Source: Methylobacterium nodulans ORS 2060 (GTDB lineage: Bacteria; Pseudomonadota; Alphaproteobacteria; Rhizobiales; Beijerinckiaceae). From it: a DNA stretch of 64,000 nucleotides. Below the pieces are notes generated by a model. It did not search any database, was not told the DNA's origin, and was given only the letters and a program-made list of their open reading frames with translations. This document shows, piece after piece, positions 44,373 to 53,595 of this stretch; the first letter of the stretch is position 1; each line of letters starts with the position of its first letter. The stretch covers positions 4,765,001 through 4,829,000 of the forward strand of contig NC_011894.1 of the NCBI RefSeq assembly GCF_000022085.1. Direction: 5' to 3'. Both the position numbers and the translations under genes were made by a program.

Positions 44373-45691
44373 CTCGTCTCGTCGTCCTGTTCGCCCTGCT
44401 GGTCGCCGCGGGGGCCGCCGCCGCGCAGGAGCGTGCGCCGGCCAAGCCCGACTCCGTCGCGGCCGAATCCGTCAAGCCCGACCCCGTCGAGCAGGCCCGG
44501 ATCGAGAAGGAGCAGCGCGCCGAGAGCCTGAAGGCCCTCGAGGCGGCGCTCGCCGCGAGCGCCGCGACCCGCGACCGCCTGGAGAAGGAGGTGGAGGAGC
44601 TGAAGGGCGACCGCGCCCGCCTCAACCAAGCCCTCCTGGACGGGACCCGCAAGGCGCAGGAAGCGGAGGATCGCATCGCCGCCCTGGAGACCCGGCTCCA
44701 GACGCTCACCGCCAGCGAAGCCGCGATCCGGCGCTCCCTCCAGGCGCGCCGGGGCGTCATCGCCGAGGTGCTCGCCGCCCTCCAGCGGATGGGCCGGCGT
44801 CCGCCCCCCGCCGTGCTGGTGCAGCCGGAGGACGTGCTGGCGGCGATCCGCACCTCGATGCTGCTCGGCGCGGTGGTTCCCGAACTCCAGGGCGAGGCCG
44901 AGACCTTGGCCGGCGATCTCGCCGAACTCGAACGCCTGCGCGGCCTCATCGCGGCCGACCGGGAGACCCTGCGCAAGGACCTCGCCGGATGGGCCGGCGA
45001 GCAGCAGCGGCTCACCGCGCTCATTGCCGCCCGCCAGACCCGCCTCGGCGAGGCGGAAACGGGGCTCGCGGGCGAGCGCGAGCGGGCGGGCGGCCTCGCC
45101 ACCCAGGCCCGCAGCCTGAAGGACCTCGTCGACAAGCTCGACAGCGAGATCACGGCGGCGCGCCGCGCCGCCGAGGCCGAGAGCCGCGAGACCCGCGAGC
45201 GCTTCGCCGCCGCGGCCCTGCGCGATCCGGCCCGCCTGGCACCGAAGATGCCTTTCGCCCAGGTGCGGGGCTCGCTCCCGCGGCCGGCGAGCGGAGAGGT
45301 GATCCGGGCGTTCGGGGTGGCCGACGGCAATGGCGGAACCACCCGCGGCATTTCGCTCGCGACGCGCCCAAAGGCCGTCGTGTCCTCTCCGGCGGATGGC
45401 TGGGTGGCCTATGCGGGGCCTTTCCGCAGCTATGGACGTCTCTTGATCATCAACGCCGGCGACGGCTACTATCTCCTTCTGGCGGGCATGGATCAGATCA
45501 ACGTGGACGTCGGTCAGTTCGTGCTTGCCGGAGAGCCGGTCGCCGCGATGGGGGACACGGGCTTGGCGCCTTCGGCGGGAGCCGGCGGGCGGAATGATCC
45601 CGTCCTATACGTCGAGTTCAGAAAAGACGGTGGCTCCATCGACCCGGAGCCGTGGTGGGCCAAGGCGGCAAGCGAGAAGGTTCGCGGATAA
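44369..45691 (+). CDS. envC: murein hydrolase activator EnvC-like (LytM domain)
   Basis: This is a 440-residue protein with a signal peptide (RLVVLFALLVAAGAAAAQ), long coiled coils (about residues 35-110 and 185-275) and a C-terminal LytM/M23 domain (RPKAVVSSPADGWVAYAGPFRSYGRLLIINAGDGYYLLLAGM...PVLYVEFRKDGGSIDP). The zinc-binding His residues of active M23 peptidases are not visible, as expected for an EnvC-type activator of amidases in cell separation. GTG start overlaps the rlmH stop; its stop overlaps the ctpA start. Confidence 0.85.
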   Translation: MTRLVVLFALLVAAGAAAAQERAPAKPDSVAAESVKPDPVEQARIEKEQRAESLKALEAALAASAATRDRLEKEVEELKGDRARLNQALLDGTRKAQEAEDRIAALETRLQTLTASEAAIRRSLQARRGVIAEVLAALQRMGRRPPPAVLVQPEDVLAAIRTSMLLGAVVPELQGEAETLAGDLAELERLRGLIAADRETLRKDLAGWAGEQQRLTALIAARQTRLGEAETGLAGERERAGGLATQARSLKDLVDKLDSEITAARRAAEAESRETRERFAAAALRDPARLAPKMPFAQVRGSLPRPASGEVIRAFGVADGNGGTTRGISLATRPKAVVSSPADGWVAYAGPFRSYGRLLIINAGDGYYLLLAGMDQINVDVGQFVLAGEPVAAMGDTGLAPSAGAGGRNDPVLYVEFRKDGGSIDPEPWWAKAASEKVRG

Positions 45692-47013
45692 TGCGCAAAG
45701 TTTCCCTCGTCCTGTTCGGTGCGATTCTGGGCGCCGGGACCGCCACGGTGGCGACCCAGACCCACTTGCTCTCGGGTACGAGCGCGGTGGCGGCCTCCGC
45801 CGAGACCTATCGTCAGCTGAGCCTGTTCGGCGACGTGTTCGAAAAGATCCGGACCGACTACGTCGAGAAGCCGGACGAGGCAAAGCTGATCGAGGCGGCC
45901 GTGAACGGCATGCTGACCTCGCTCGATCCGCATTCGAGCTATATGGACGCCAAGAGCTTCCGCGACATGCAGGTGCAGACCCGCGGCGAATTCGGGGGCC
46001 TCGGCATCGAGGTGACCATGGAGGACGGCCTGATCAAGGTCGTCACCCCGATCGACGACACGCCGGCCGCCCGCGCGGGTCTTCTCGCCAACGACATCAT
46101 CACCCAGATCGACAACGAGCAGGTCCAGGGCCTGACCCTGAACCAGGCCGTCGACAAGATGCGCGGTCCGGTCAACTCGCCGGTGAAGCTCAAGATCACC
46201 CGCAAGGAGGCCAAGGAGCCGCTGGAGATCACGCTCAACCGCGACCTGATCCGCATCAAGCCGGTGCGCTCGCGGGTCGAGGGCGGCGATATCGGCTATA
46301 TCCGGCTGACGCAATTCAACGAGCAGACCTTCGATGGCCTGAAGGCGGCGATCGAGAAGCTCACGAACGACCTGCCCGGCGACAAGCTCAAGGGCTACGT
46401 CCTCGATCTGCGCAACAACCCGGGCGGCCTGCTCGACCAGGCCGTGATGGTGTCCGACGCGTTCCTGGATCGGGGCGAGATCGTCTCGACCCGCGGCCGC
46501 AACCCGGACGAGACGCAGCGCTTCTCCGCCAAGTCCGGCGACCTCACCAAGGGCAAGCCGGTGGTGGTCCTGGTGAATGGCGGCTCGGCCTCGGCCTCGG
46601 AGATCGTGGCCGGCGCCCTGCAGGACCATAAGCGTGCCCTCGTCCTCGGCACGCGCTCCTTCGGCAAGGGCTCGGTGCAGTCGATCATCCCGCTTGGCGG
46701 CAATGGCGCACTTCGGCTCACCACGGCGCGCTACTACACGCCGTCCGGCCGCTCGATCCAGGCCAAGGGCATCGAGCCGGACCAGGAGGTGCTGCAGGAG
46801 GTGCCCGACGACCTGAAGGGCAAGGACGAGACCAAGGGCGAGGCCGGCCTGAAGGGCCACCTCAAGCAGAAGGACCAGGAGGAGCGCGGCGGCTCATCGG
46901 CCTATGTCCCGCCGGATCCGGCCAAGGACAAGCAGCTCATCGCCGCCGTCGACCTGCTGCACGGCGTGCAGAAGGGCGCCGCCAACACGGCAAAGACCGG
47001 CGTCCCGAACTGA
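45691..47013 (+). CDS. ctpA: carboxyl-terminal processing protease CtpA (S41)
   Basis: This is a 440-residue S41 peptidase with an N-terminal signal or anchor (KVSLVLFGAILGAGTATVATQ), then DPHSSYMDAKSFRDMQVQTRGEFGGLGIEVTMEDG (PDZ start), and the catalytic region LVNGGSASASEIVAGALQDHKRALVLGTRSFGKGSVQ with the Ser/Lys dyad. It cleaves periplasmic or secreted substrates at the C-terminus. The start overlaps the envC stop (TAATG). Confidence 0.94.
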   Translation: MRKVSLVLFGAILGAGTATVATQTHLLSGTSAVAASAETYRQLSLFGDVFEKIRTDYVEKPDEAKLIEAAVNGMLTSLDPHSSYMDAKSFRDMQVQTRGEFGGLGIEVTMEDGLIKVVTPIDDTPAARAGLLANDIITQIDNEQVQGLTLNQAVDKMRGPVNSPVKLKITRKEAKEPLEITLNRDLIRIKPVRSRVEGGDIGYIRLTQFNEQTFDGLKAAIEKLTNDLPGDKLKGYVLDLRNNPGGLLDQAVMVSDAFLDRGEIVSTRGRNPDETQRFSAKSGDLTKGKPVVVLVNGGSASASEIVAGALQDHKRALVLGTRSFGKGSVQSIIPLGGNGALRLTTARYYTPSGRSIQAKGIEPDQEVLQEVPDDLKGKDETKGEAGLKGHLKQKDQEERGGSSAYVPPDPAKDKQLIAAVDLLHGVQKGAANTAKTGVPN

Positions 47014-47039
47014 TGCCGCGGCCCTTCGGTGGGCCGCCG

Positions 47040-47054
47040 TTAAACAGGCATTAA
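47040..47054 (+). promoter_or_regulatory. CtrA box upstream of the polysaccharide deacetylase gene
   Basis: TTAA-ACAGGCA-TTAACCAT is an exact TTAA-N7-TTAA site about 125 bases before the start at 47179. A half site (CTTAAACAGG) also lies before rppH at 48486. Control of the downstream envelope gene by CtrA is inferred. Confidence 0.5.
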
Positions 47055-47178
47055 CCATGAGGGCCCGCAATGGCGGTCGGACGGCCGTCGCTGCGGGCCT
47101 TTTCGTTCGGCGCGGTCGCCAGAGCGGCCTTCGTTCAGGCAAGAGCGGAATCTGCTCTAGACCTTTGAAGTTGCTGCA

Positions 47179-48429
47179 TTGTCTGCGACGAACCAGGACC
47201 CCCTTCGTCGGAGGATGCTCCAGGCCGGATCCGACGCCGTGACCCTCGCGAACGACGTGCTCTCCCGTCCACTCGGGATACGCAACGAGGCGCCTTCCCG
47301 CCTCGCGCGCTGGCGCGCCGCCATTCCGGTGCGCCCCATCCTGGCCGCCGGCTCCAGTGTCCTCGTCGGGGCGCTCGCCTGTCTGATCGCCTTCACGGAG
47401 GATCCGCTCGGAGGCGAGCCTCACGCCGTCGTGACGATCACCCTGCGCGAGCCCGTCGCGCCCGCACCGGAACCCACGCTCGCCCCCGCCGCCCCGGACG
47501 GGAGCCGCTCGGCCGGGGAGGTGGAGCGTGCCTCCGGCGTCGCGGTCACGCGCCCGGAGGGAGCCGCCGTCCCCGACGCGGTGGTGATCCGGGTGCCCGA
47601 TCCGGCCGAGCTGAGCCTTGCCCCGGCGCCCGATCCGCGCCTCGTCGAGAAGGGGCGCTACGGCGTCCTCCCGCGCATCGGCCCGGACGGGGCGCGCGCC
47701 CTCGACATCTATGCCCGCCCCGAGGCGACGAGCCTCCGCAGCGGCGCCGCGCCGGCCGGCCGGATCGCCCTCGTGGTGACCGGGCTCGGCATCGGGCAGA
47801 CGGTGACCCAGGAGGCGGTGACCCGGCTCCCGCCCGCGGTGACGCTCGCCTTCGCGCCCTATGGCAGCGACATCGGCAAGGCGGCGACCCGCGCCCGCGA
47901 GGCCGGCCACGAGGTCCTGGTCCAGGCGCCGATGGAGCCCTTCGACTATCCGGACAACGACCCCGGTCCCCAGACGCTGCTGGCCGGGGCCAAGCCGGCG
48001 GAGAATACCGGTCGTCTGGCCTTCGTGCTCGCCCGGGTGCCCGGGGCGATCGGAGTCGTCAACTACATGGGAGCGCGCCTCACCGGCGAGGCCGCCTCTC
48101 TCGAACCGGTGCTGCGCGAGATCGGCGCCAGGGGCCTCGGCTTCCTTGACGACGGGTCCTCGCCGCGCTCGCTTGCCCTCGAGGTCGGGCGCCGCACCAG
48201 GACACCGGTGGCGCGGGCGGATGCGGTGGTCGACGCTCAGCCGCTGCCCGATGCCATCGACCGCGAACTCGCCCGTCTCGAGGAAACGGCCCGCCGCAAG
48301 GGCTTCGCCCTGGGGACCGCCATGGCGCTGCCCCTCACGGTCGAGCGCATCCTCCGCTGGAGCCGCGACCTCGAGGCCCGGGGCATCCTGCTCGTCCCCG
48401 CGAGCCACGCGCTGCGCACGCGCCGTTGA
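47179..48429 (+). CDS. divergent polysaccharide deacetylase family protein (YibQ-like)
   Basis: This is a protein of up to 416 residues. After a cytoplasmic start comes one membrane helix (PILAAGSSVLVGALACLIAF), a Pro/Ala-rich linker, and a C-terminal divergent deacetylase domain (RIALVVTGLGIGQTVTQEAVTRLPPAVTLAFAPYG, HEVLVQAPMEPFDYPDNDPGPQTL, GVVNYMGARLT, GLGFLDDGSS). Such genes follow envC-ctpA in many proteobacteria. The start is uncertain: TTG 47179 or ATG 47215. Confidence 0.82.
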   Translation: MSATNQDPLRRRMLQAGSDAVTLANDVLSRPLGIRNEAPSRLARWRAAIPVRPILAAGSSVLVGALACLIAFTEDPLGGEPHAVVTITLREPVAPAPEPTLAPAAPDGSRSAGEVERASGVAVTRPEGAAVPDAVVIRVPDPAELSLAPAPDPRLVEKGRYGVLPRIGPDGARALDIYARPEATSLRSGAAPAGRIALVVTGLGIGQTVTQEAVTRLPPAVTLAFAPYGSDIGKAATRAREAGHEVLVQAPMEPFDYPDNDPGPQTLLAGAKPAENTGRLAFVLARVPGAIGVVNYMGARLTGEAASLEPVLREIGARGLGFLDDGSSPRSLALEVGRRTRTPVARADAVVDAQPLPDAIDRELARLEETARRKGFALGTAMALPLTVERILRWSRDLEARGILLVPASHALRTRR

Positions 48430-48510
48430 CCGGCCGGACGCCTTGCCGGGCCGCGACTTCTCTCGCACAAACAATGCGGCACCGCTTAAACAGGCTCGAT
48501 CGAGCACCCC

Positions 48511-49059
48511 ATGGCAGATCACGACACCCGACCAGTCGGCTCCTCCCTGGCCGATCTTCCCTATCGTCCCTGCGTGGGCATCGCCCTCTTCAACCGCGAC
48601 GGGCTGGTCTTCGCCGGTCGTCGGCGCGGGGAGGGGGCGCTCGCCGCGGAAACGGGAGCTCATGCCTGGCAGATGCCGCAGGGGGGGATCGATGCCGGCG
48701 AGACGCCGCGGGAGGCGGCCCTGCGCGAGCTCTACGAGGAGACGAACGTGCGCCCGGAGGCGGTGCGTTTCCTCGCGGAGGCGCCCGGCTGGTTCAGCTA
48801 CGATCTCCCGACCTTCGCGGCGGGCCAGCCCTGGAAGGGGCGCTACCGGGGGCAGACGCAGAAATGGTTCGCCTTCGCCTTCGAGGGCGCAGACAGCGAG
48901 ATCGACATCCACCGGCCGGGCGGGGGCGCCCACAAGGCGGAGTTCGAGGCGTGGCGCTGGGAGCCGCTGGCGAACTTGTCGGAGCTCATCATCCCGTTCA
49001 AGCGGCCGGTCTACGAGCAGGTGATCGCCGCCTTTGCCCCCTTCGCGCGCCACGCATGA
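48511..49059 (+). CDS. rppH: RNA pyrophosphohydrolase RppH
   Basis: This is a 182-residue Nudix hydrolase. [22 protein letters not shown] opens the fold. The Nudix box spans residues 58-80 ([20 protein letters not shown]). It removes pyrophosphate from mRNA 5' ends or cleaves dinucleoside polyphosphates (IalA homologue). It sits directly after the deacetylase gene, the usual order in Hyphomicrobiales. Confidence 0.92.
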   Translation: MADHDTRPVGSSLADLPYRPCVGIALFNRDGLVFAGRRRGEGALAAETGAHAWQMPQGGIDAGETPREAALRELYEETNVRPEAVRFLAEAPGWFSYDLPTFAAGQPWKGRYRGQTQKWFAFAFEGADSEIDIHRPGGGAHKAEFEAWRWEPLANLSELIIPFKRPVYEQVIAAFAPFARHA

Positions 49060-49104
49060 AGTCCGGCCCCGTCCCGGCCTCCAGGGCTCTGGCGACCTGA
49101 CATC

Positions 49105-49725
49105 ATGCGGTGGTGGTGCCTGTTCCTCGGCCTCGTGCTGGCGTGGTTCGTCTACTCGCTCTCGCCCTATCTGGCGCTCTACCGGTTGAGCGAGGCCGTC
49201 CGGACGGGCGACGTTGCGGCTCTGTCGCAGCGGGTGAACTTCCGCACCTTACGCCTGTCGCTGAGCCGGCAGGCCACGGCCGCGGCCATGCAGGCGATCG
49301 AGGCCAGGCCCGACCTGTCGTCCCGCGACCGCCAGATCCTCACCGATGCGGTTGCGAGCCTGGTCGAGCCGGTGGTCGGAACCCTGGTGACGCCCGAGAT
49401 GCTCGTCGACCTCATGGATGACGGCTGGCCACAGCGCCTCGGCGTCACGCGTCCGGAGGGCGGGGCGAGCCCGAAGGATCGTGGCCTCTCGGGACGCACC
49501 CTGTCCGAATTGTTCGCCCTCGCGCGGACGGCCGAGATGCGGGGCTTCCGGGGCGTCGTGTTCAGCTACCCGCCCGACCAGCCGCGCGAGAGACAGTACC
49601 GCCTGCGGCTGCGCCTGCGCGGCTTCACCTGGCGGGTCGTCGAACTCGATCTCCCGGCAGATCTTCGCGACCGGATCAGCCAGAAGCTGGTTCGTCTGCC
49701 GGGACGGACCGAGCCCCGCCCGTGA
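49105..49725 (+). CDS. DUF2939 family protein
   Basis: This is a 206-residue protein with an N-terminal anchor (WWCLFLGLVLAWFVYSLSPYLALY), then LSEAVRTGDVAALSQRVNFRTLRLSLSRQ, typical of DUF2939, and a C-terminal beta-rich part (RYRLRLRLRGFTWRVVELDLP; first residues from RQYRLRL). The family is periplasmic or membrane-anchored and of unknown function. Confidence 0.75.
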   Translation: MRWWCLFLGLVLAWFVYSLSPYLALYRLSEAVRTGDVAALSQRVNFRTLRLSLSRQATAAAMQAIEARPDLSSRDRQILTDAVASLVEPVVGTLVTPEMLVDLMDDGWPQRLGVTRPEGGASPKDRGLSGRTLSELFALARTAEMRGFRGVVFSYPPDQPRERQYRLRLRLRGFTWRVVELDLPADLRDRISQKLVRLPGRTEPRP

Positions 49726-49990
49726 CCCGGCTGGCCGCGGCCGGCGACGCCACCGAGCGCACCTTCCCGCATCCGAAGCCGCCGGAAAGCCCTAGAGGAT
49801 GTCCGCCCGATGCATCCGGAGACGATCGAGGATCGTCTCGCCCGGCCTGCTGTCGCCCGCTCTCCCCCTGTCCCGGGTCGCATTCCGCTGCCGATCCAGT
49901 CGTGCAGGCCCGAACGGGCCCGCAAAGGGAGAGCGGGAAGGGGCGGAGACGCTGTGATCCGCTCTCCGAACCGATCGTCCGGAAACCGGA

Positions 49991-51499
49991 TCAGTAGCGG
50001 ATGGTGGAGCGGAGGCCGAGGATCGCGGCGTTCTTGATCCGTTGGCCGGTGGGGGAGCGCGGGTTCACCGCGTTGCCGCCCGGATGGAAGACGTACTGGA
50101 AATCGGGCTGCACCGTGATCCCGGGCGCGATCAGGGCCTGGTAGGTGACTTCGAGCTGCGCCTCGAAGTTGCGCACCGGCCGCGGCGCGCCCGTCGCCAG
50201 GATCGTGTCGAGGTCGAGCCCGCGGATCGACTGCGAGATGCGCGAATACGCCAGGCTGATGCCGACGGTGTCGTCCGAGCGGCCGGGCAGCAGGCCTTTG
50301 TAGGCGATGCCGGTATCGACGTAGAAATCCACCACGTTGCGGTCGCCGGGGGAACCGGAGACGCGGATGAAGGCGCTCGCCCCCTCGTCCTTCTTGTCGG
50401 GTTCGCGGAACAACGTCTGGTCGATGATCCCGTAGATGCCGCCATTGCCGCGGAAGCGGCGGGCGATGCCGGTGGTCGACGGATCCGCGAGCGAGCGGCC
50501 GGTCTGGTCGAAGCGCGGGCTGCCGAAGTGGCCGAAATGATACCAGCCGCCGAGCGTGATCGTGCCCGGCTCGTCGATCACCAGCCGTCCCCGGTGCTCG
50601 CTGTCGAGATTGTACGCATAGGCTGCCTCCGCGATGAGAAGCGGCGGATCGCTCACCCGGAAATTCGTGCCGGTGCGGTTGCGCCGCTGCGGATCCGGGT
50701 CGAGGCCCGGCTTGAACGGCCCGGCCGGATCGCCGTTGAAGAGGCCGACCTGGAGCGAGAAATTCTTGTTGGGCGTGTATTTGGCACGCACGGCAGGCGT
50801 CGCGAGCGGGTAGGCCGGCCCCCCGCTCGGCAGGTTCACGCCGGTGATGTCGGGAAAGCCATAGGTCGAGTTCACGAACAGGGTCGCCGTCTGGCTGACG
50901 ATGAACTCGGTATCGGCGGCGATCTGCCCGATCTTGATACCGAGCTGGTCGTCGAAGAGCTTCTGCTCGATCCACAGCTCGTAGAGGCGCGATGACGGCA
51001 GGGCCTCGATGCCGCTGATCACGTCGAGATTGCCGATATAGTACCGGGACAGGCCGGTGCCGTGGATCTGGTAGAAATTGGTATGGAAGGTGGCGCCCTT
51101 CCAGCCCGCCAGCTGTTCCAGGTCGGCATCGACCTGCAGGTCGAGGCGCCCCTCGTAGATCGCGCCGCGCCGGATCCCCCCCGACAGGTTGCCGAGCACC
51201 TCGCCCACATAGGTCAGGCTGTACTCGATGCCGCGCTTGGCGAGGAAGCTGCGGATGCCGCCGGGATCCGCATAGGGGCCGAGGAGGCCCTGGATCGACG
51301 TGGTCACGTTGGCGGAGGGCTTGGACGAGGTCTCGGGCTGCGCCACGGCGGTCTGCGGGTCGCCGCCGGCGCCCTCCGGCGGCTGAGGCGAGAGCGCCAT
51401 GGCCGGCGCCGCGACCGAGGTGGCGCCCTGGCCGTAGGCGATGCCGTGGTCGAAGGCGAGCGTGAGGATCAGGACCGGAAGCCAGGCTGGACGGCGCAT
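49991..51499 (-). CDS. carbohydrate-selective porin (OprB family)
   Basis: This is a protein of about 502 residues with a signal peptide, then KRGIEYSLTYVGEVLGNLSGGIRRGAIYEGRLDLQVDADLEQL, the usual OprB opening. Many alternating beta strands follow (SLQVGLFNGDPAGPF, TITLGGWYHFGHF), ending RSTIRY with the terminal aromatic needed for barrel insertion. It allows sugar diffusion across the outer membrane. The ATG at 51499 (GAGGG upstream) is preferred to 51517. Confidence 0.88.
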   Translation of the reverse strand: MRRPAWLPVLILTLAFDHGIAYGQGATSVAAPAMALSPQPPEGAGGDPQTAVAQPETSSKPSANVTTSIQGLLGPYADPGGIRSFLAKRGIEYSLTYVGEVLGNLSGGIRRGAIYEGRLDLQVDADLEQLAGWKGATFHTNFYQIHGTGLSRYYIGNLDVISGIEALPSSRLYELWIEQKLFDDQLGIKIGQIAADTEFIVSQTATLFVNSTYGFPDITGVNLPSGGPAYPLATPAVRAKYTPNKNFSLQVGLFNGDPAGPFKPGLDPDPQRRNRTGTNFRVSDPPLLIAEAAYAYNLDSEHRGRLVIDEPGTITLGGWYHFGHFGSPRFDQTGRSLADPSTTGIARRFRGNGGIYGIIDQTLFREPDKKDEGASAFIRVSGSPGDRNVVDFYVDTGIAYKGLLPGRSDDTVGISLAYSRISQSIRGLDLDTILATGAPRPVRNFEAQLEVTYQALIAPGITVQPDFQYVFHPGGNAVNPRSPTGQRIKNAAILGLRSTIRY

Positions 51500-51820
51500 C
51501 GGAACCCTCGACACCATGGAGCAGCCGGGCGAAGACGGACCTGCCGAGCGTTAGCCGAACCGTGGCGAGCCGGCCAGATCCGTGCCCACCGGGCGCGACG
51601 CGGCAGGCCGGGTTTCCCGCCGCGTTGCCGCGGGAACACGGTGTGCAGCCCGGCGAGATTTGGTAGGAGAGACTTGGCCATGGGACGGCCCGCGGCTCTT
51701 GATGGGCCGGCGGCCCGCTTCCATATCTGCAGCGCTGGCGGATGTCCGCCGGCAGCCTGAGCGCTGCATCCGCGGGCTCGAGTCTCGAAGTGCCTCGTCG
51801 CAGAAGGGCTTCGTTCGTCC
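51500..51820. other. divergent intergenic region, porin / hsp20
   Basis: About 320 bases between divergent genes contain no supported gene. The region should hold both promoters; I could not identify clear -35/-10 or heat-shock (CIRCE) elements by eye. Confidence 0.35.
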
Positions 51821-52255
51821 ATGTCGCGTCCCTCGCCCTTTGGGCATCCGTTCCTCCTCGGCTTCGATGAGATCGAGCAGGCGCTCGACCGTGTCGCCAA
51901 GGCTGCGAATGACGGCTATCCCCCGTACAACATCGAGCGGCTCGCCCGCACCGAGCGGCAGCCGGAGCGCCTGCGGATCACCCTGGCGGTGGCCGGGTTC
52001 ACCCGCGAGCAGCTCGACGTCACGTTGGAGGAAAGCCAGCTGATCGTCCGCGGCCGGCAGACCGACGACAAGAGCCGGACCTTCCTGCATCGCGGCATCG
52101 CCGCGCGGCAGTTCCAGCGCGCCTTCCTGCTGGCCGATGGCATGGAGGTGCTGGGGGCCGATCTGTCGAACGGACTGCTCTCGATCGACCTTGCGCGCCC
52201 GGAGCCGGAGCGCATCGTGCGGCGGATCGACATCGCGACGCGCGAAACCGAATGA
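51821..52255 (+). CDS. small heat-shock protein (Hsp20/IbpA)
   Basis: This is a 144-residue alpha-crystallin protein. The N-terminal PFLLGFDEIEQALDRVAKAANDGYPPYNIER and the ACD domain (RITLAVAGFTREQLDVTLEESQLIVRGRQ, FLHRGIAARQFQRAFLLADGMEV, GLLSIDLARPEPE) fit IbpA-type chaperones. It holds unfolded proteins in soluble aggregates. It is followed by a DUF1150 gene, a pairing frequent in alphaproteobacteria. Confidence 0.9.
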   Translation: MSRPSPFGHPFLLGFDEIEQALDRVAKAANDGYPPYNIERLARTERQPERLRITLAVAGFTREQLDVTLEESQLIVRGRQTDDKSRTFLHRGIAARQFQRAFLLADGMEVLGADLSNGLLSIDLARPEPERIVRRIDIATRETE

Positions 52256-52341
52256 GGCTCACCACATTATTCCCTGATCGCCGGGCTGCTGCGGGGCCCG
52301 CTGCGACCAACCGCTCTGCCGCCTCGTAAAGGAGGGCGACC

Positions 52342-52593
52342 ATGACCGACCGGAACCTGACCCTCGATCCCCAGGCACTCGCGGCTCTCGGCGAGGGTCA
52401 CGTTGCCTATATCAAGCCGATGAGTTCGGAAGACGTGAAGCGCCTCTTCCCGCAGGCGCCCGACCTCTCGCCCGGCCTCAGCCTGTTCGCGCTCCTGTCC
52501 GCGAGCGGCGCGCCGATCCTGCTCACCGATAGCCGCGACGCGGCCATCGCCAATGCCTGGGCGCACGACCTTCAGGCCGTGAGCGTGCACTGA
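52342..52593 (+). CDS. DUF1150 family protein
   Basis: This is an 83-residue DUF1150 protein: HVAYIKPMSSEDVKRLFPQAP and LSLFALLSASGAPILLTDSRDAAIANAWAHDL are diagnostic. Function is unknown; it is usually next to hsp20. GGAGG lies about nine bases before the ATG. Confidence 0.88.
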   Translation: MTDRNLTLDPQALAALGEGHVAYIKPMSSEDVKRLFPQAPDLSPGLSLFALLSASGAPILLTDSRDAAIANAWAHDLQAVSVH

Positions 52594-52665
52594 CGGACGA
52601 GCCTCGCGGCATCGGGCCGGTCCCGCTCCCGCTGGGGAGGGGGCCGCGCCCCCTCGCCGGGCGCC

Positions 52666-53424
52666 TCAGGCGATCCCCTCCACCGCCGCGGTCAGCCGCG
52701 CCAGGTTCGCCGGATCCGAAAGCCGGTGATCGCCGTCCTTGACCAGCGTGAGTACCACGCCGTGAGCCGGCAACCTCTCGACGAGGCGCATCGCGTGCGG
52801 CCAGGGCACGTCGGGATCGGCCATCCCCTGCAGGATATGCACGGGGCAGCCCGGATCGATCGGGCCGTCGAGCAGGAGATGCTGCCGGCCGTCCTCGATC
52901 AGCGCCCGGGTGACCGGCGTCGGCTCGGGCGAATAAGCCGAATCGCGCAGCCATACGCCCTCCTGGGAGATCTGCCGGCGGATCGCCCCGGAGAACTGCG
53001 CCCACATCAGCGTCTCGGTGAAATCCGTCGCCGGGGCGATCAGGACGAGGCCCGCTGGCCGCAGCCGGCGCGCGGCGAGAAGCGCGATCCAGCCGCCCAT
53101 CGAGGATCCGACCAGGACCGGCCGCTCGGCGGCATGCCGCCCGATCACCGCCTCGGCATCCTGAAGCCAGTCGGAGATGGTGAAATCGGCGAAGTTTCCG
53201 TCGGATTCGCCATGGCCGCCGTAATCGAAGCGCACGAAGGCGCGGCCCCGCGCCGCAGCCCAGGCATCGAGCGCCTCCGCCTTGGTGGCGCGCATGTCCG
53301 AGCGGAAGCCGCCGAGCCAGACCACGGGCGGTCCCTTGCCCTCGCGCACGAGCGTCGCGATGTGACGGGTCCGCCCGCCGCTCGCGACGGGCATGAGGGT
53401 GGCGGGGCGCGTCGACTGGTCCAT
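52666..53424 (-). CDS. alpha/beta hydrolase
   Basis: This is a 252-residue alpha/beta hydrolase. The oxyanion region is VVWLGGFRSDMRATKA, then FDYGGHGESDG, the nucleophile elbow GSSMGGW (Ser), and the C-terminal His in KDGDHRLSD, with Asp in GMADPDVPW. It resembles ABHD10/palmitoyl-thioesterase-like enzymes of alphaproteobacteria. The ATG at 53424 was chosen; the upstream frame to 53487 is open but not conserved. Confidence 0.82.
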   Translation of the reverse strand: MDQSTRPATLMPVASGGRTRHIATLVREGKGPPVVWLGGFRSDMRATKAEALDAWAAARGRAFVRFDYGGHGESDGNFADFTISDWLQDAEAVIGRHAAERPVLVGSSMGGWIALLAARRLRPAGLVLIAPATDFTETLMWAQFSGAIRRQISQEGVWLRDSAYSPEPTPVTRALIEDGRQHLLLDGPIDPGCPVHILQGMADPDVPWPHAMRLVERLPAHGVVLTLVKDGDHRLSDPANLARLTAAVEGIA

Positions 53425-53595
53425 CGTGGGGCAGGGTCTCCGGGGCCGAGCGTTTACAGATCGGAAATCCGATCGGGAGAAGGTCACGTCATGCTCGGCG
53501 TCACCGAATGTCTACACCAGGGAGCGCGCGGGGGCGCAACGGCCGCAGGCCGGGGGCCGGACCCTGTGGCTCTCCGAGCGAGGACCTGGAGCCCC

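Noticed and set aside
46894..49053. 719-codon open frame on the minus strand opposite the deacetylase and rppH
   Set aside because: High-GC shadow frame; the plus-strand genes have clear family motifs and the minus frame has none.
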